From Terriglobia bacterium (GTDB lineage Bacteria; Acidobacteriota; Terriglobia; UBA7540), in NCBI GenBank assembly GCA_030036915.1, contig JASHSC010000028.1, forward strand, positions 1-11,434: DNA of 11,434 nucleotides, in the 5' to 3' direction. Positions 1-6,913 of the stretch are shown piece by piece (positions within the stretch are counted from its first letter, which is position 1; every line of letters begins with the position of its first letter). A program made the position numbers and the translations under genes. The notes beneath the pieces were generated by a model. That model saw nothing but the letters and a program-made list of their open reading frames with translations, had not been told where the DNA came from and made no database searches.

Positions 1-2
1 TG

Positions 3-2108
3 GAACGCGATCCGCGGTTTGTCGAAGCTCTCTCCGAACTCGCCACCGCGGACCTTGCCCTTGGTCGCTCGAACGATGCCCTCGCCGCGCTCCAGCGAGC
101 CGTGCGGCTTGCTCCGAAGCGCTGGGATTTGCGTCTGGAATTCGGGAAGCTGTGTCTCGACCGGAATCTGTTCCCCCAGGCGGAAGATCAGGCCACACGC
201 GTTCTGGAGCAGGATGCGCAAAACTCAAAAGCCTACGGCCTGCTGGGTGCGGCAAGATTGGCGCACAAGGATTACCGGGAGGCGGCTGAGGCGTTCCAGA
301 AATCCATTGATCTGAAACCCGGGGATGCGGATACCCGAGTGAACCTGGCTCTCGCTCAGATTGCCTTGGCCAACTACTCCGATGCGGAACAGTCCTTGCG
401 TCAGGCCCTAGATTATGATCCCCACTGTGTTCAGGCGTATGTCAATCTCGCGAATTTATTCCGGATGCGAAACTCGCCGGAGCAGGCTCGCGCCGTTCTG
501 CAAGAAGGCGCGCAGGAGAATTCCGACTCTACGGCGCTGGGCATCAACATGGCAGACCTGCTCTTCAGCCGGCAGCAAGTGCAGGAGGCGGAGGGCGTGC
601 TACAGAAACTCGGCAAGCAAGCCCATAACCAGCCCGAGGATTTCGTGGCGCTGGGCGATTTCTATATGCAATGGAAGCAGCCGGCGCAGGCCATCGGAGA
701 GTATCGGCTGGCCCTGCACGCGGCGCCGCACAATCTGGAGGCGGAGAATCATCTGGTGGATGCCCTGCTCGCAAGCAACCAGATTGCGGAGGCGGCAGCG
801 TTGAATCAGGAGACACTCCATCAGTCTGCGGATAACTTTGATGCCCGCCTCGAGCACACGCGGGTGCTCCTGGCTGAGGGGAAAACCGACGCGAGCCTGG
901 CCGAACTTCGCAACCTGCTCACCGAGGCTCCGGATTCATCCGAGGTGCACTATTTCCTGGGGATGGCTCAGTGGAAAAAGGGCAATCTTGACCAGGCCCA
1001 GGGCGAGTTGGAGCTGGCGCTCGGCATTGCTCCAAATTCTTCGGCGATTCTTCAGGGGTTGGCGAGATTGAATCTGGCCACGGGAGATTTGCAAACCGCC
1101 CAGCAGTACGCCGGGCGGGCCGCTTCCCTGCCGAATGCGGGCGGGGATGAACGCCTGACGCTGGGCGATGCTGATCTTGCCGCGCACGAATATGAAAAAG
1201 CGGGTGAAGCATTTCGTGCCGCGTTGGAGTTCGCTCCTGAAAGCGCTGCCGCTCATCTCGGCCTGGCGGAAGCCGAGGCCAGCGAAAAGCAAGCCGGCGC
1301 GGCCGAGGGCGAATTTATGCAAGCCCTGCGGCTTGACCCTCAGAACAGCGATGTGCTGGGACGCATGGCGGATTTTTACGTCGAGCAGCGCACGCCGGGC
1401 AAGGCGTTCGACCTGCTTCGTGAATGCTTGTCAGCCTATCCTTCTGACCCCATCGTCCATATCATCCTAGGCTCAATTCTGCTAGGCCAGAAGCAGGCTC
1501 AAGAGGCGAAATCAGAGTTTCAACTGGCCCTTCAGCTTGACCCGGATTCTCTTCAGGCTCACTTGCGGCTCGGCCAGCTTCTCCAGCAAGAAGGGCACTT
1601 TCAGGATGCTGCCTTGCAGTTTGAGGCGGCGACAAAAATCCAGCCGCAATTTGCGCCTTTCTACACACTCATCGGAAACCTCTGCCTCCAGCAGGGCGAT
1701 TGGGCCAAAGCGGAAAAAAATTATCAACAAGCACTGGCGATTGATCCGAACTCCGCGGTCGCCATGGGCAATCTGGCCTGGGTTTATCTTCAGCAAAACA
1801 CCAATCTCGACGTGGCCTTGAGCCTGGCGGAGAGGGCGAAGCGCTTAATGCCGGACCTCGACTCCATTTCCAATACCCTGGCCATGGTGTATTACCACCA
1901 GGGAATGTTTTCAAACGCCATCCCGCTGTTTGAGGATTGTGTTCACAAATCCCCGCATGATCCTTCTTACCGTTACCACCTGGGATTGGCGCTCTATGCC
2001 GCGGGTGATCGCCGGGAAGCACGGCAGGAGCTCCAGGCGGCACTCAATTTGAGGCTCCAGGGCGATGACGCAAAGCAGGCGCGAGAGACTTTGGAGGCCA
2101 CACGATAG
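3..2108 (+). CDS. Tetratricopeptide-repeat (TPR) protein, 5'-truncated by the window
   Basis: The reading frame is open from base 3, the first complete codon, to the TAG at 2106-2108, giving 701 residues. The GTG at 102 is internal: the codons before it read as TPR sequence (ALSELATADLALGRSNDALA), so the true start lies upstream. Almost the whole protein is 34-residue helix-turn-helix repeats with the usual G/A-Y/F-A pattern and repeats ending in P-x-D/N/S, for example near bases 222-330, 1500-1640 and 1680-1790. No catalytic motif or membrane segment is visible; any signal peptide or lipobox would be in the missing N-terminus. TPR arrays are protein-binding scaffolds. A PEP-CTERM gene follows directly, and exosortase loci often carry a long TPR lipoprotein (PrsT type), so a role in export or assembly of extracellular polymer is possible. 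That is inference from context; the repeats alone do not define a function. Confidence 0.9.
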   Translation, partial: ERDPRFVEALSELATADLALGRSNDALAALQRAVRLAPKRWDLRLEFGKLCLDRNLFPQAEDQATRVLEQDAQNSKAYGLLGAARLAHKDYREAAEAFQKSIDLKPGDADTRVNLALAQIALANYSDAEQSLRQALDYDPHCVQAYVNLANLFRMRNSPEQARAVLQEGAQENSDSTALGINMADLLFSRQQVQEAEGVLQKLGKQAHNQPEDFVALGDFYMQWKQPAQAIGEYRLALHAAPHNLEAENHLVDALLASNQIAEAAALNQETLHQSADNFDARLEHTRVLLAEGKTDASLAELRNLLTEAPDSSEVHYFLGMAQWKKGNLDQAQGELELALGIAPNSSAILQGLARLNLATGDLQTAQQYAGRAASLPNAGGDERLTLGDADLAAHEYEKAGEAFRAALEFAPESAAAHLGLAEAEASEKQAGAAEGEFMQALRLDPQNSDVLGRMADFYVEQRTPGKAFDLLRECLSAYPSDPIVHIILGSILLGQKQAQEAKSEFQLALQLDPDSLQAHLRLGQLLQQEGHFQDAALQFEAATKIQPQFAPFYTLIGNLCLQQGDWAKAEKNYQQALAIDPNSAVAMGNLAWVYLQQNTNLDVALSLAERAKRLMPDLDSISNTLAMVYYHQGMFSNAIPLFEDCVHKSPHDPSYRYHLGLALYAAGDRREARQELQAALNLRLQGDDAKQARETLEATR

Positions 2109-2237
2109 GGCCTTCCGGGAATGTTCCTGCCGAAGTGCGATAAGATTGCAGCATTGTTACAACCAACCCCTTTCAAAATTCTTTCCACAATGCATCTCAT
2201 TCAAAACACAGGGGGGATTTGTACAGCCCAAAGCAGA

Positions 2238-2254
2238 TTGGCACGACACTTGCA
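2238..2254 (+). promoter_or_regulatory. Sigma-54 (RpoN) -24/-12 promoter for the PEP-CTERM gene
   Basis: The sequence TTGGCACGACACTTGCA matches the sigma-54 consensus TGGCACG-N4-TTGCW at every defined position: GG at 2240-2241 and GC at 2252-2253 with correct spacing. The expected transcription start is about 2265, leaving a leader of about 77 bases before the ATG at 2342. Sigma-54 promoters need an AAA+ enhancer-binding activator. Two short dyads upstream, TTGTTACAA (2154-2162) and TTGTACA (2219-2225), are possible activator sites, but weakly supported; the second is close to the -24 element. PEP-CTERM genes in exosortase systems are known to be sigma-54 controlled, with PrsK/PrsR as typical regulators, which strengthens the call. 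Confidence 0.85.
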
Positions 2255-2330
2255 CAGCTTCAAGGTGTGGTGCTTTAACCACTGTGTCCCAATATGCAGA
2301 TGAATTGCATTTGGGAAAATCGGGATTTTC

Positions 2331-2338
2331 GGAGGAGG
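2331..2338 (+). promoter_or_regulatory. Strong ribosome binding site that fixes the PEP-CTERM start
   Basis: GGAGGAGG lies 3 bases before the ATG at 2342, with its first GGAGG 6 bases away, which is good Shine-Dalgarno spacing. It selects 2342 over the in-frame ATGs at 2294 and 2300, which have no such site. The 2342 start also puts the Lys-Arg of the signal peptide right at the N-terminus. Confidence 0.85.
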
Positions 2339-2341
2339 TTC

Positions 2342-2890
2342 ATGAAGCGTACGGAAATTGCATTTCTTACGGTCTGGCTTATGCTGGGAGTGTGTCTCAT
2401 TTCGGCTCAAGCTCAAACGCCAGTTAGTCTGACAAGTTCAAGTTCAACCACATTGGCGATATCAGCAGGCGACGATGGGGCATTGAGTGTTGCTTTGGGA
2501 GCATGTGGTGCGGCAAGCTGCTTACAATCGAGTTCATCCTCAAGCTTTAGCGTCGGCGCTGCGGTCGCCACAGCGATTGCCGCGTCCTCGGCGCCGATTT
2601 CAGATTCACCGGGGACGGTCGAGTTCACCAGTCCTTTAGGGAGTTTGACGGTGAACTCCTCCACAGCTTCCTCAGCTGGTGCCTCGGCGCAAACCGCAAC
2701 AACCCCAGTAATTCCTCCGCCGACCGTTCCGATCCTCCCGGGCACCACAATTACTCCGCCGATAACCGTGTTGCCCCCAACCTCAGCAAGTGCGTCCCCA
2801 CTTCCCGTCGTACCGGAGCCAGCATCGATGGTCCTATTCGGTTCAGGGCTTTTGTTGCTAGGAGGTGTCCTCCGGCGGCGAAACACTTAA
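2342..2890 (+). CDS. Small secreted PEP-CTERM sorting-domain protein
   Basis: The product is 182 residues. Residues 1 to about 25 form a signal peptide: Lys-Arg, a hydrophobic core (IAFLTVWLMLGVCLI) and an A-Q-A type cleavage site. The mature part is low-complexity: Ser/Ala/Thr-rich, with two Cys in GACGAASC, then a Pro/Thr/Ser-rich stalk. The C-terminus is a textbook PEP-CTERM signal: V-P-E-P-A-S with the PEP at 158-160, a hydrophobic helix (MVLFGSGLLLLGGVL) and a basic RRR tail. By family knowledge, an exosortase cleaves near PEP and the protein is exported to the surface or extracellular matrix, often as a glycoprotein; the Ser/Thr content fits this. No exosortase gene is in the window. 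No fold or enzymatic motif is recognisable in the mature part. The gene appears to be monocistronic, from its own sigma-54 promoter to the hairpin at 2950-2987. Confidence 0.9.
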   Translation: MKRTEIAFLTVWLMLGVCLISAQAQTPVSLTSSSSTTLAISAGDDGALSVALGACGAASCLQSSSSSSFSVGAAVATAIAASSAPISDSPGTVEFTSPLGSLTVNSSTASSAGASAQTATTPVIPPPTVPILPGTTITPPITVLPPTSASASPLPVVPEPASMVLFGSGLLLLGGVLRRRNT

Positions 2891-3253
2891 CTGATTTGCA
2901 TTTCTTAGCATTAAGAGTCGGTTTGAATTTGAGGGAAATACCCTGATAACGAGCCCGGAAGGCTCATTCCTCAGGCTTCCGGGCTCGGTCCATCTCGATC
3001 CGGCGTTGCCGTGCTGGGACTGCCCGCGAGATTGTTGACCTTTCGATGTTGCATCTCAATTAACTTGAATACCATCATCACCCTCTGTCGAATTTATTGA
3101 CCGAACACCTGCAAATCTCCCTTTCTCCAATCGCCTCGTTAAGGTAAGCTTCTTGACGCCCAAGAGTAAGTTCGGGGCTAGTCCGGACCTCGCTGTGAAT
3201 TAAGCCCATTTTCGAGACTCACTGGGCCATTTCTCATTATCACTGGCATTCGC
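2891..3253 (+). other. 363-base intergenic region before the sigma factor gene
   Basis: Apart from the hairpin at 2950-2987, no gene is seen. It must hold the promoter of the sigma/kinase operon. Candidates are weak: TTGACC at 3035-3040 followed after 17 bases by AATTAA, and TTGACG at 3153-3158 followed after 17 bases by GGCTAG. Neither has two good hexamers. The 11-mer CGGGGCTAGTC at 3173-3183 recurs at 6793-6803, upstream of the cytochrome gene. No Shine-Dalgarno sequence is visible before the ATG at 3254. Confidence 0.5.
2950..2987 (+). terminator. 12-bp perfect hairpin after the PEP-CTERM gene (probable terminator)
   Basis: CGAGCCCGGAAG (2950-2961) pairs perfectly with CTTCCGGGCTCG (2976-2987) around a 14-base loop. 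It begins 60 bases after the stop codon. A T-tract does not follow, so it is not a classical intrinsic terminator; it may work as a 3'-end stabiliser, a Rho-assisted stop or a barrier between the two transcription units. Confidence 0.6.
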
Positions 3254-3832
3254 ATGACGGAAAAAGCCGAGGCGACGATATCGTCGCTCATGGGAGCAGT
3301 TGAGCGCGGCGACCCGGGTGCCGGCGAGGCGCTGTTCGTCGCGCTATACGCCGAACTGCATCGTCAGGCCAAGCGCGAACTGGCGCGACATGGTGCGCCC
3401 GTGAGCCTTGGGGTCACAACCCTTCTTCATGAGGCGTACTTGAACATGGCGGCGCGCAGCGGCCCACAATTTCCTGACCAGGCGCGTTTCATGGGATATG
3501 CGGCGCGGGTGATGCGCGGACTGATCATTGATCATGCCCGGCGACGGTGCGCCGTGAAGCGTGGCAAGCAATTTGAGATCACACGGCTAGGGACCGACCC
3601 GGGAGAGGCACTGGCCGACGAGCGGGAACTCACGCCCATCAGCGACGCGCTTGATGAGTTGTCCAAGGTCGATGCTTCGCTTGCGGAGATCGTGGACCTG
3701 AAATTCTTCTGCGGTTTCTCCTTCGCGGAAATTGCCGCGATGCGAAGCGTTTCCGAGCGCACGGTGCAACGAAAGTGGGACAAGGCACGCATTTATCTCC
3801 ACCGAACTCTCCGCGCGCCGCTATCTCTGTGA
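3254..3832 (+). CDS. ECF-like RNA polymerase sigma factor (Sigma70_ECF type)
   Basis: The product is 192 residues, the usual length for the Sigma70_ECF/TIGR02999-type group common in Acidobacteria and Planctomycetes. Region 2 spans about residues 20-97, including TTLLHEAYLNMA and the DNA-facing FMGYAARVMRGLIIDHARRR. A linker follows, then region 4 at about 131-188 with a helix-turn-helix at 156-177 (SFAEIAAMRSVSERTVQRKW). It would direct RNA polymerase to a private set of promoters. In region 2.2, where most ECF factors have an acidic DAED-like motif, this one has G53-V54-T55-T56. The start at 3254 gives the full family length, but no Shine-Dalgarno sequence precedes it; ATG 3290 is the alternative. 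The kinase gene begins 7 bases after the stop, so the two are almost certainly co-transcribed and functionally linked. No anti-sigma factor gene is seen; the kinase probably takes that regulatory place. Confidence 0.92.
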   Translation: MTEKAEATISSLMGAVERGDPGAGEALFVALYAELHRQAKRELARHGAPVSLGVTTLLHEAYLNMAARSGPQFPDQARFMGYAARVMRGLIIDHARRRCAVKRGKQFEITRLGTDPGEALADERELTPISDALDELSKVDASLAEIVDLKFFCGFSFAEIAAMRSVSERTVQRKWDKARIYLHRTLRAPLSL

Positions 3833-3834
3833 GG
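3831..3834 (+). promoter_or_regulatory. Ribosome binding site that fixes the kinase start
   Basis: GAGG overlaps the last two bases of the sigma factor stop codon and stands 5 bases before ATG 3840. This makes 3840 the natural start rather than the longer in-frame TTG at 3732 inside the sigma gene, and it suggests translational coupling between the two genes. Confidence 0.7.
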
Positions 3835-3839
3835 CGTTG

Positions 3840-6647
3840 ATGTCCACTCAGAGTCCGGAATGGTGGCAAAAAATCAGCCCCTACTTGGACGAGGCGCTGG
3901 GAATGGAAGACGAAGAACGCGCCAGTTGGCTGGCTTCACTGCGCGCGAAAGACCCCGCCCTGGCTTCGCACCTGGAAAGCCTCCTAAGTGAACATCAAGT
4001 GTTATCGCAAGAGCAGTTCCTCGAAAAGGGACCTCCCTCACCTTTGCCCTTGGAAGCGACGATGGCCGGGAAGTCAATGGGCGCATACACGCTGGTCTCG
4101 CTGATCGGCGAAGGTGGAATGGGCAGCGTTTGGTTGGCGGAACGCAGCGATGGGCGGTTCAAGGGCCGTGCCGCAGTCAAGGTTCTTCGCGTTCCGCTCC
4201 TCGCCCACACGGGGGGCGAGCGTTTCAAGCGCGAGGGCACAATCCTTGCACGCCTCGCGCATCCCCACATTGCCCAACTCCTGGACGCGGGCGTCTCGCC
4301 GGACGGGCAACCTTACCTCATCCTCGAATACATTGAGGGCCAGGACATCGTGGCCTACTGTGACGAACGACGTTTGGGCGTGGAAGCGCGCCTGCGGCTT
4401 TTTCTGGACGTGCTCGCCGCCGTTGCGCACGCACATTCCAACCTGATCGTTCACCGCGACATCAAGCCTTCCAACGTTTTCGTACGGACCGATGGCCAGG
4501 TGAAGCTGCTGGATTTTGGCATCGCAAAATTGCTGGAGGACGAGGGCGCGGAGGGAGGAGCAACGCAGCTCACTCGCGAAGGCGGAGCCGCCCTGACTCC
4601 TCAGTATGCAGCGCCGGAGCAGGTTACCGGTGGGCCGGTCACTGTGGCCACTGACGTTTACGCGGCCGGCGTCCTCTTCTACATTCTTTTGACCGGGCAG
4701 CACCCCGCCGGTCCCGACGCACATTCGCCAGCCGACTTGATTAAGGCGATCGTAGAAACCGAAACCCAGAGCCCGTCGCGGGCCATGGCAGCCGACGACG
4801 CCAAAACCGTGGAGACGGCCGCCGCCAACCGCTCAAGCAATCCCGAAAAGCTGCGCCGCCTGTTGCGCGGTGATCTGGACACGATCACTACCCGGGCGCT
4901 GAAGAAGAACCCACTGGAACGCTACAACTCGGCAGCGGCCTTCGCGGATGACATTCGCCGCTATCTTACCCATGAGCCCATCAGCGCCCGGCCGGACTCG
5001 ATAACCTACCGCACCGCCAAATTCCTGCGTCGCAATCGCGCCGTCGTGGCATTGACGGCCACCGCCCTGGCGCTGGTGATTGGAAGTCTTTCCGCCGGAT
5101 TGCTGATTGCCAATCGTGAACGCAAGATTGCCGAACGGCGATTCGAGCAGGTGCGGCAACTGGCCAATAAATTCATCGCGCTTGATGAAGGGATCCGCGG
5201 TCTGCCGGGTTCCACGAAGGTCCGGATGCAAATGGTGACGGACTCGCTGCAATATCTCACTTCGCTGGGCAGCGACGTTCATGGCGACAAGGATCTGGCG
5301 CTCGATGTTGCCTTGGCCTATGTGCGGGTCGCACATGCCCAAGGCAATCCTACATCACCCAACCTCGGCCAGTTCACCGAGGCGGAAGTGAGTCTTGACA
5401 AGGCGGAGAACTTCATCCAGCCAGTGCTGAAAGTCGATCCCACAAATGTTAGAGGATTGTTGCTCGCGGCAACGATTGCGCACGATCACATGACCATCGC
5501 CGACGAGCAGAATCGCCGGGGGGACGAGGCGGCTTGGGCTGATATAGCGTCAGAGCGAATCGAGCAATATATGCATCTCGAGAAAATTGACCCCCACGAT
5601 ATCTACCCGATGGCGTATTTTGAACTGAATGTGGCCTATTCTTACGACAATTCGAGACATTTCCAGAGGGCTGTCCGCGCTGGCCAGCGTGCCCTGGAAA
5701 TCATGCGATTAGATGCCTCCGCTCATAAAGCTGAAGGCAGCATTCTTGGCGCATTAGTGGTCGCGCGGTGGCAGACAGGAGATCTGGACGGCGCATTGCA
5801 GGTGGCTCAAAAGGTGATCAAACTGCAGGAGGCGCAAGCGGCCGGCGGGCACGTCACCCTGCGAGTCAATCTGGCCGAAGCGTTGCGGACGGAGGGCATG
5901 ATTCTGGGAAAGCAGGATGCGGAACCGAGCCTGGGCCGAAGTCGAGAGGCACTTGCGGATTTCCAAAGGGGGATCGACATTGGTGAGGAACTCGCAAAAA
6001 TGGACCCCCTTGATTATCTCAGCCGCCAAACGGTGGCCTCGCACGCGCTGGAAATGGGCAATATTCTGCGCCACAGCGAGCCGCAGAGAGCTCTGGCAGT
6101 CTATGATCATGCCCTTGTACGCATTCGGGAAGTGAAATCCAATGGCAGCACGCAGGTCTATGCCGCTGACCTGCTGGCCGGATCTTCTTATGCCACACGC
6201 TGGATTGGCCAGAAGCAAGAGAGTCATCAGCGCCTCGAGCAAGCGTTCCAGCTCCTGCGGGACGCTCACCTCTACCCCGCCGACGCCGTCGAGCCCATGA
6301 GCGCAACCGATCACGTTATGAGAGCCTTGGCCGATGAGTATGCCGAAACCGGCCAAACCCCCAAAGCCATTGCGACCTACCAGGAGCTACTGGACAAGCT
6401 GATGGCATGGAAGCCCGACCCGCAAAACGATTTGCGCGATGCCACCTGCATTTCGCGCACTTGGACCGCCCTTGCCGTCCTCCTGCGCAGAAACGGGCAG
6501 GCCGATGAAGCCGAACACCTGGAGGCGCAGCGAGCGGACCTTTTCAACCACTGGAATGGCAAGCTTCCAAATGCCCAGTTCTTGCTTCGCCAATCGCTAA
6601 GCCAAGTCTCCCCACCCGCAGCTTTCTCCGGCGTGTTCCACCAATAA
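3840..6647 (+). CDS. Transmembrane Ser/Thr protein kinase (PknB type) with helical/TPR-like C-terminal region
   Basis: The product is 935 residues. Residues 1-75 are a helical leader with the form usual in these kinases (WWQKISPYLDEAL ... LASHLESLLSEH). The kinase domain, about 83-350, is complete: Gly-loop GEGGMGSVW from 90, ATP-binding K114 in AAVKV, catalytic D207 in HRDIKPSN, DFG at 225-227, a Thr-containing activation loop, and APE at 258-260. All key residues are present, so it should be active. A single membrane helix at about 401-424 follows the basic FLRRNR, leaving the kinase in the cytoplasm. The roughly 510 residues beyond are alpha-helical with TPR-like stretches (for example RAGQRALEIMRLDASAHKAE) and probably act as sensor or protein-binding region outside the membrane. 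The neighbouring sigma factor is the obvious candidate substrate. Such sigma/kinase pairs are known; the signal sensed here cannot be read from sequence. Confidence 0.93.
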   Translation: MSTQSPEWWQKISPYLDEALGMEDEERASWLASLRAKDPALASHLESLLSEHQVLSQEQFLEKGPPSPLPLEATMAGKSMGAYTLVSLIGEGGMGSVWLAERSDGRFKGRAAVKVLRVPLLAHTGGERFKREGTILARLAHPHIAQLLDAGVSPDGQPYLILEYIEGQDIVAYCDERRLGVEARLRLFLDVLAAVAHAHSNLIVHRDIKPSNVFVRTDGQVKLLDFGIAKLLEDEGAEGGATQLTREGGAALTPQYAAPEQVTGGPVTVATDVYAAGVLFYILLTGQHPAGPDAHSPADLIKAIVETETQSPSRAMAADDAKTVETAAANRSSNPEKLRRLLRGDLDTITTRALKKNPLERYNSAAAFADDIRRYLTHEPISARPDSITYRTAKFLRRNRAVVALTATALALVIGSLSAGLLIANRERKIAERRFEQVRQLANKFIALDEGIRGLPGSTKVRMQMVTDSLQYLTSLGSDVHGDKDLALDVALAYVRVAHAQGNPTSPNLGQFTEAEVSLDKAENFIQPVLKVDPTNVRGLLLAATIAHDHMTIADEQNRRGDEAAWADIASERIEQYMHLEKIDPHDIYPMAYFELNVAYSYDNSRHFQRAVRAGQRALEIMRLDASAHKAEGSILGALVVARWQTGDLDGALQVAQKVIKLQEAQAAGGHVTLRVNLAEALRTEGMILGKQDAEPSLGRSREALADFQRGIDIGEELAKMDPLDYLSRQTVASHALEMGNILRHSEPQRALAVYDHALVRIREVKSNGSTQVYAADLLAGSSYATRWIGQKQESHQRLEQAFQLLRDAHLYPADAVEPMSATDHVMRALADEYAETGQTPKAIATYQELLDKLMAWKPDPQNDLRDATCISRTWTALAVLLRRNGQADEAEHLEAQRADLFNHWNGKLPNAQFLLRQSLSQVSPPAAFSGVFHQ

Positions 6648-6913
6648 GGCCCCCTTTTTTCCGATCCGCCTGTCACGTTTTCTTCAAGATTTTTGATAGA
6701 CCAATTAGAGACATGCCGAGTTATTACAGATAGTCCAAAAATCTCGTTTCCGTTCCCGTCCTACCTGGATTCCGGTGCCACGAGCTCGTACCCGGGGCTA
6801 GTCTTCCTGAACAAAATTTTCCCCACCTGTCGTCTTTCACCCTCCAATTTCGATATCCCTGTGACGGCTTTCTTAACGACAAAAATCAGCAGTGACGGCA
6901 GGAGGGGAAATCC
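6648..6913 (+). other. 266-base leader of the cytochrome gene
   Basis: No convincing gene is present. It holds the 11-mer CGGGGCTAGTC (6793-6803, also at 3173-3183), one copy of the 28-base leader element (6828-6855), and the octamer GTGACGGC twice, at 6861-6868 and 6892-6899, 31 bases apart. A T-run at about 6654-6660 follows the kinase stop but has no clear stem before it. Confidence 0.5.
6828..6855 (+). repeat. 28-base leader element, copy 1 (upstream of the cytochrome gene)
   Basis: TGTCGTCTTTC (6828-6838), a pyrimidine-rich 7-base middle, then AATTTCGATA (6846-6855). It aligns without gaps to 8604-8631: 24 of 28 positions identical, all mismatches in the middle. It ends 58 bases before the start codon. 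The TGTCGTC block and CGATA are 16 bases apart, a spacing typical of ECF -35/-10 elements, so a promoter is possible; a protein-binding site is the other reading. Confidence 0.6.

Noticed and set aside
2112..2135. Hairpin after the TPR gene (CTTC-GG with CC-GAAG) as terminator.
   Set aside because: Six pairs with a bulge and an 11-base loop, and no T-tract after it; too weak to call.
2065..2427. 120-codon + strand frame overlapping the TPR end and the PEP-CTERM start, plus a 60-codon frame at 2121-2303.
   Set aside because: Both run across the sigma-54 promoter, lack ribosome binding sites, and have no protein-like composition.
3035..3063. TTGACC-N17-AATTAA as a sigma-70 promoter for the sigma/kinase operon.
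   Set aside because: The -10 hexamer is poor and it is about 190 bases from the start codon; kept only as a weak candidate in the intergenic description.
6648..6660. T-run after the kinase stop as an intrinsic terminator.
   Set aside because: No complementary stem can be built in front of the T-run.
6781..6797. CGAGCTCGTACCCGGGG resembles a cloning-vector polylinker (SacI-KpnI-SmaI order).
   Set aside because: One base of the KpnI site is missing, the sequence on both sides is not vector-like, and part of it belongs to an 11-mer found elsewhere in the window. Chance is the simpler reading, though an assembly check would settle it.
6861..6899. Direct repeat GTGACGGC at 6861-6868 and 6892-6899, just before the cytochrome ribosome binding site.
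   Set aside because: The 31-base spacing (about three helical turns) is suggestive, but an 8-base repeat is expected by chance about once in every two regions of this size.
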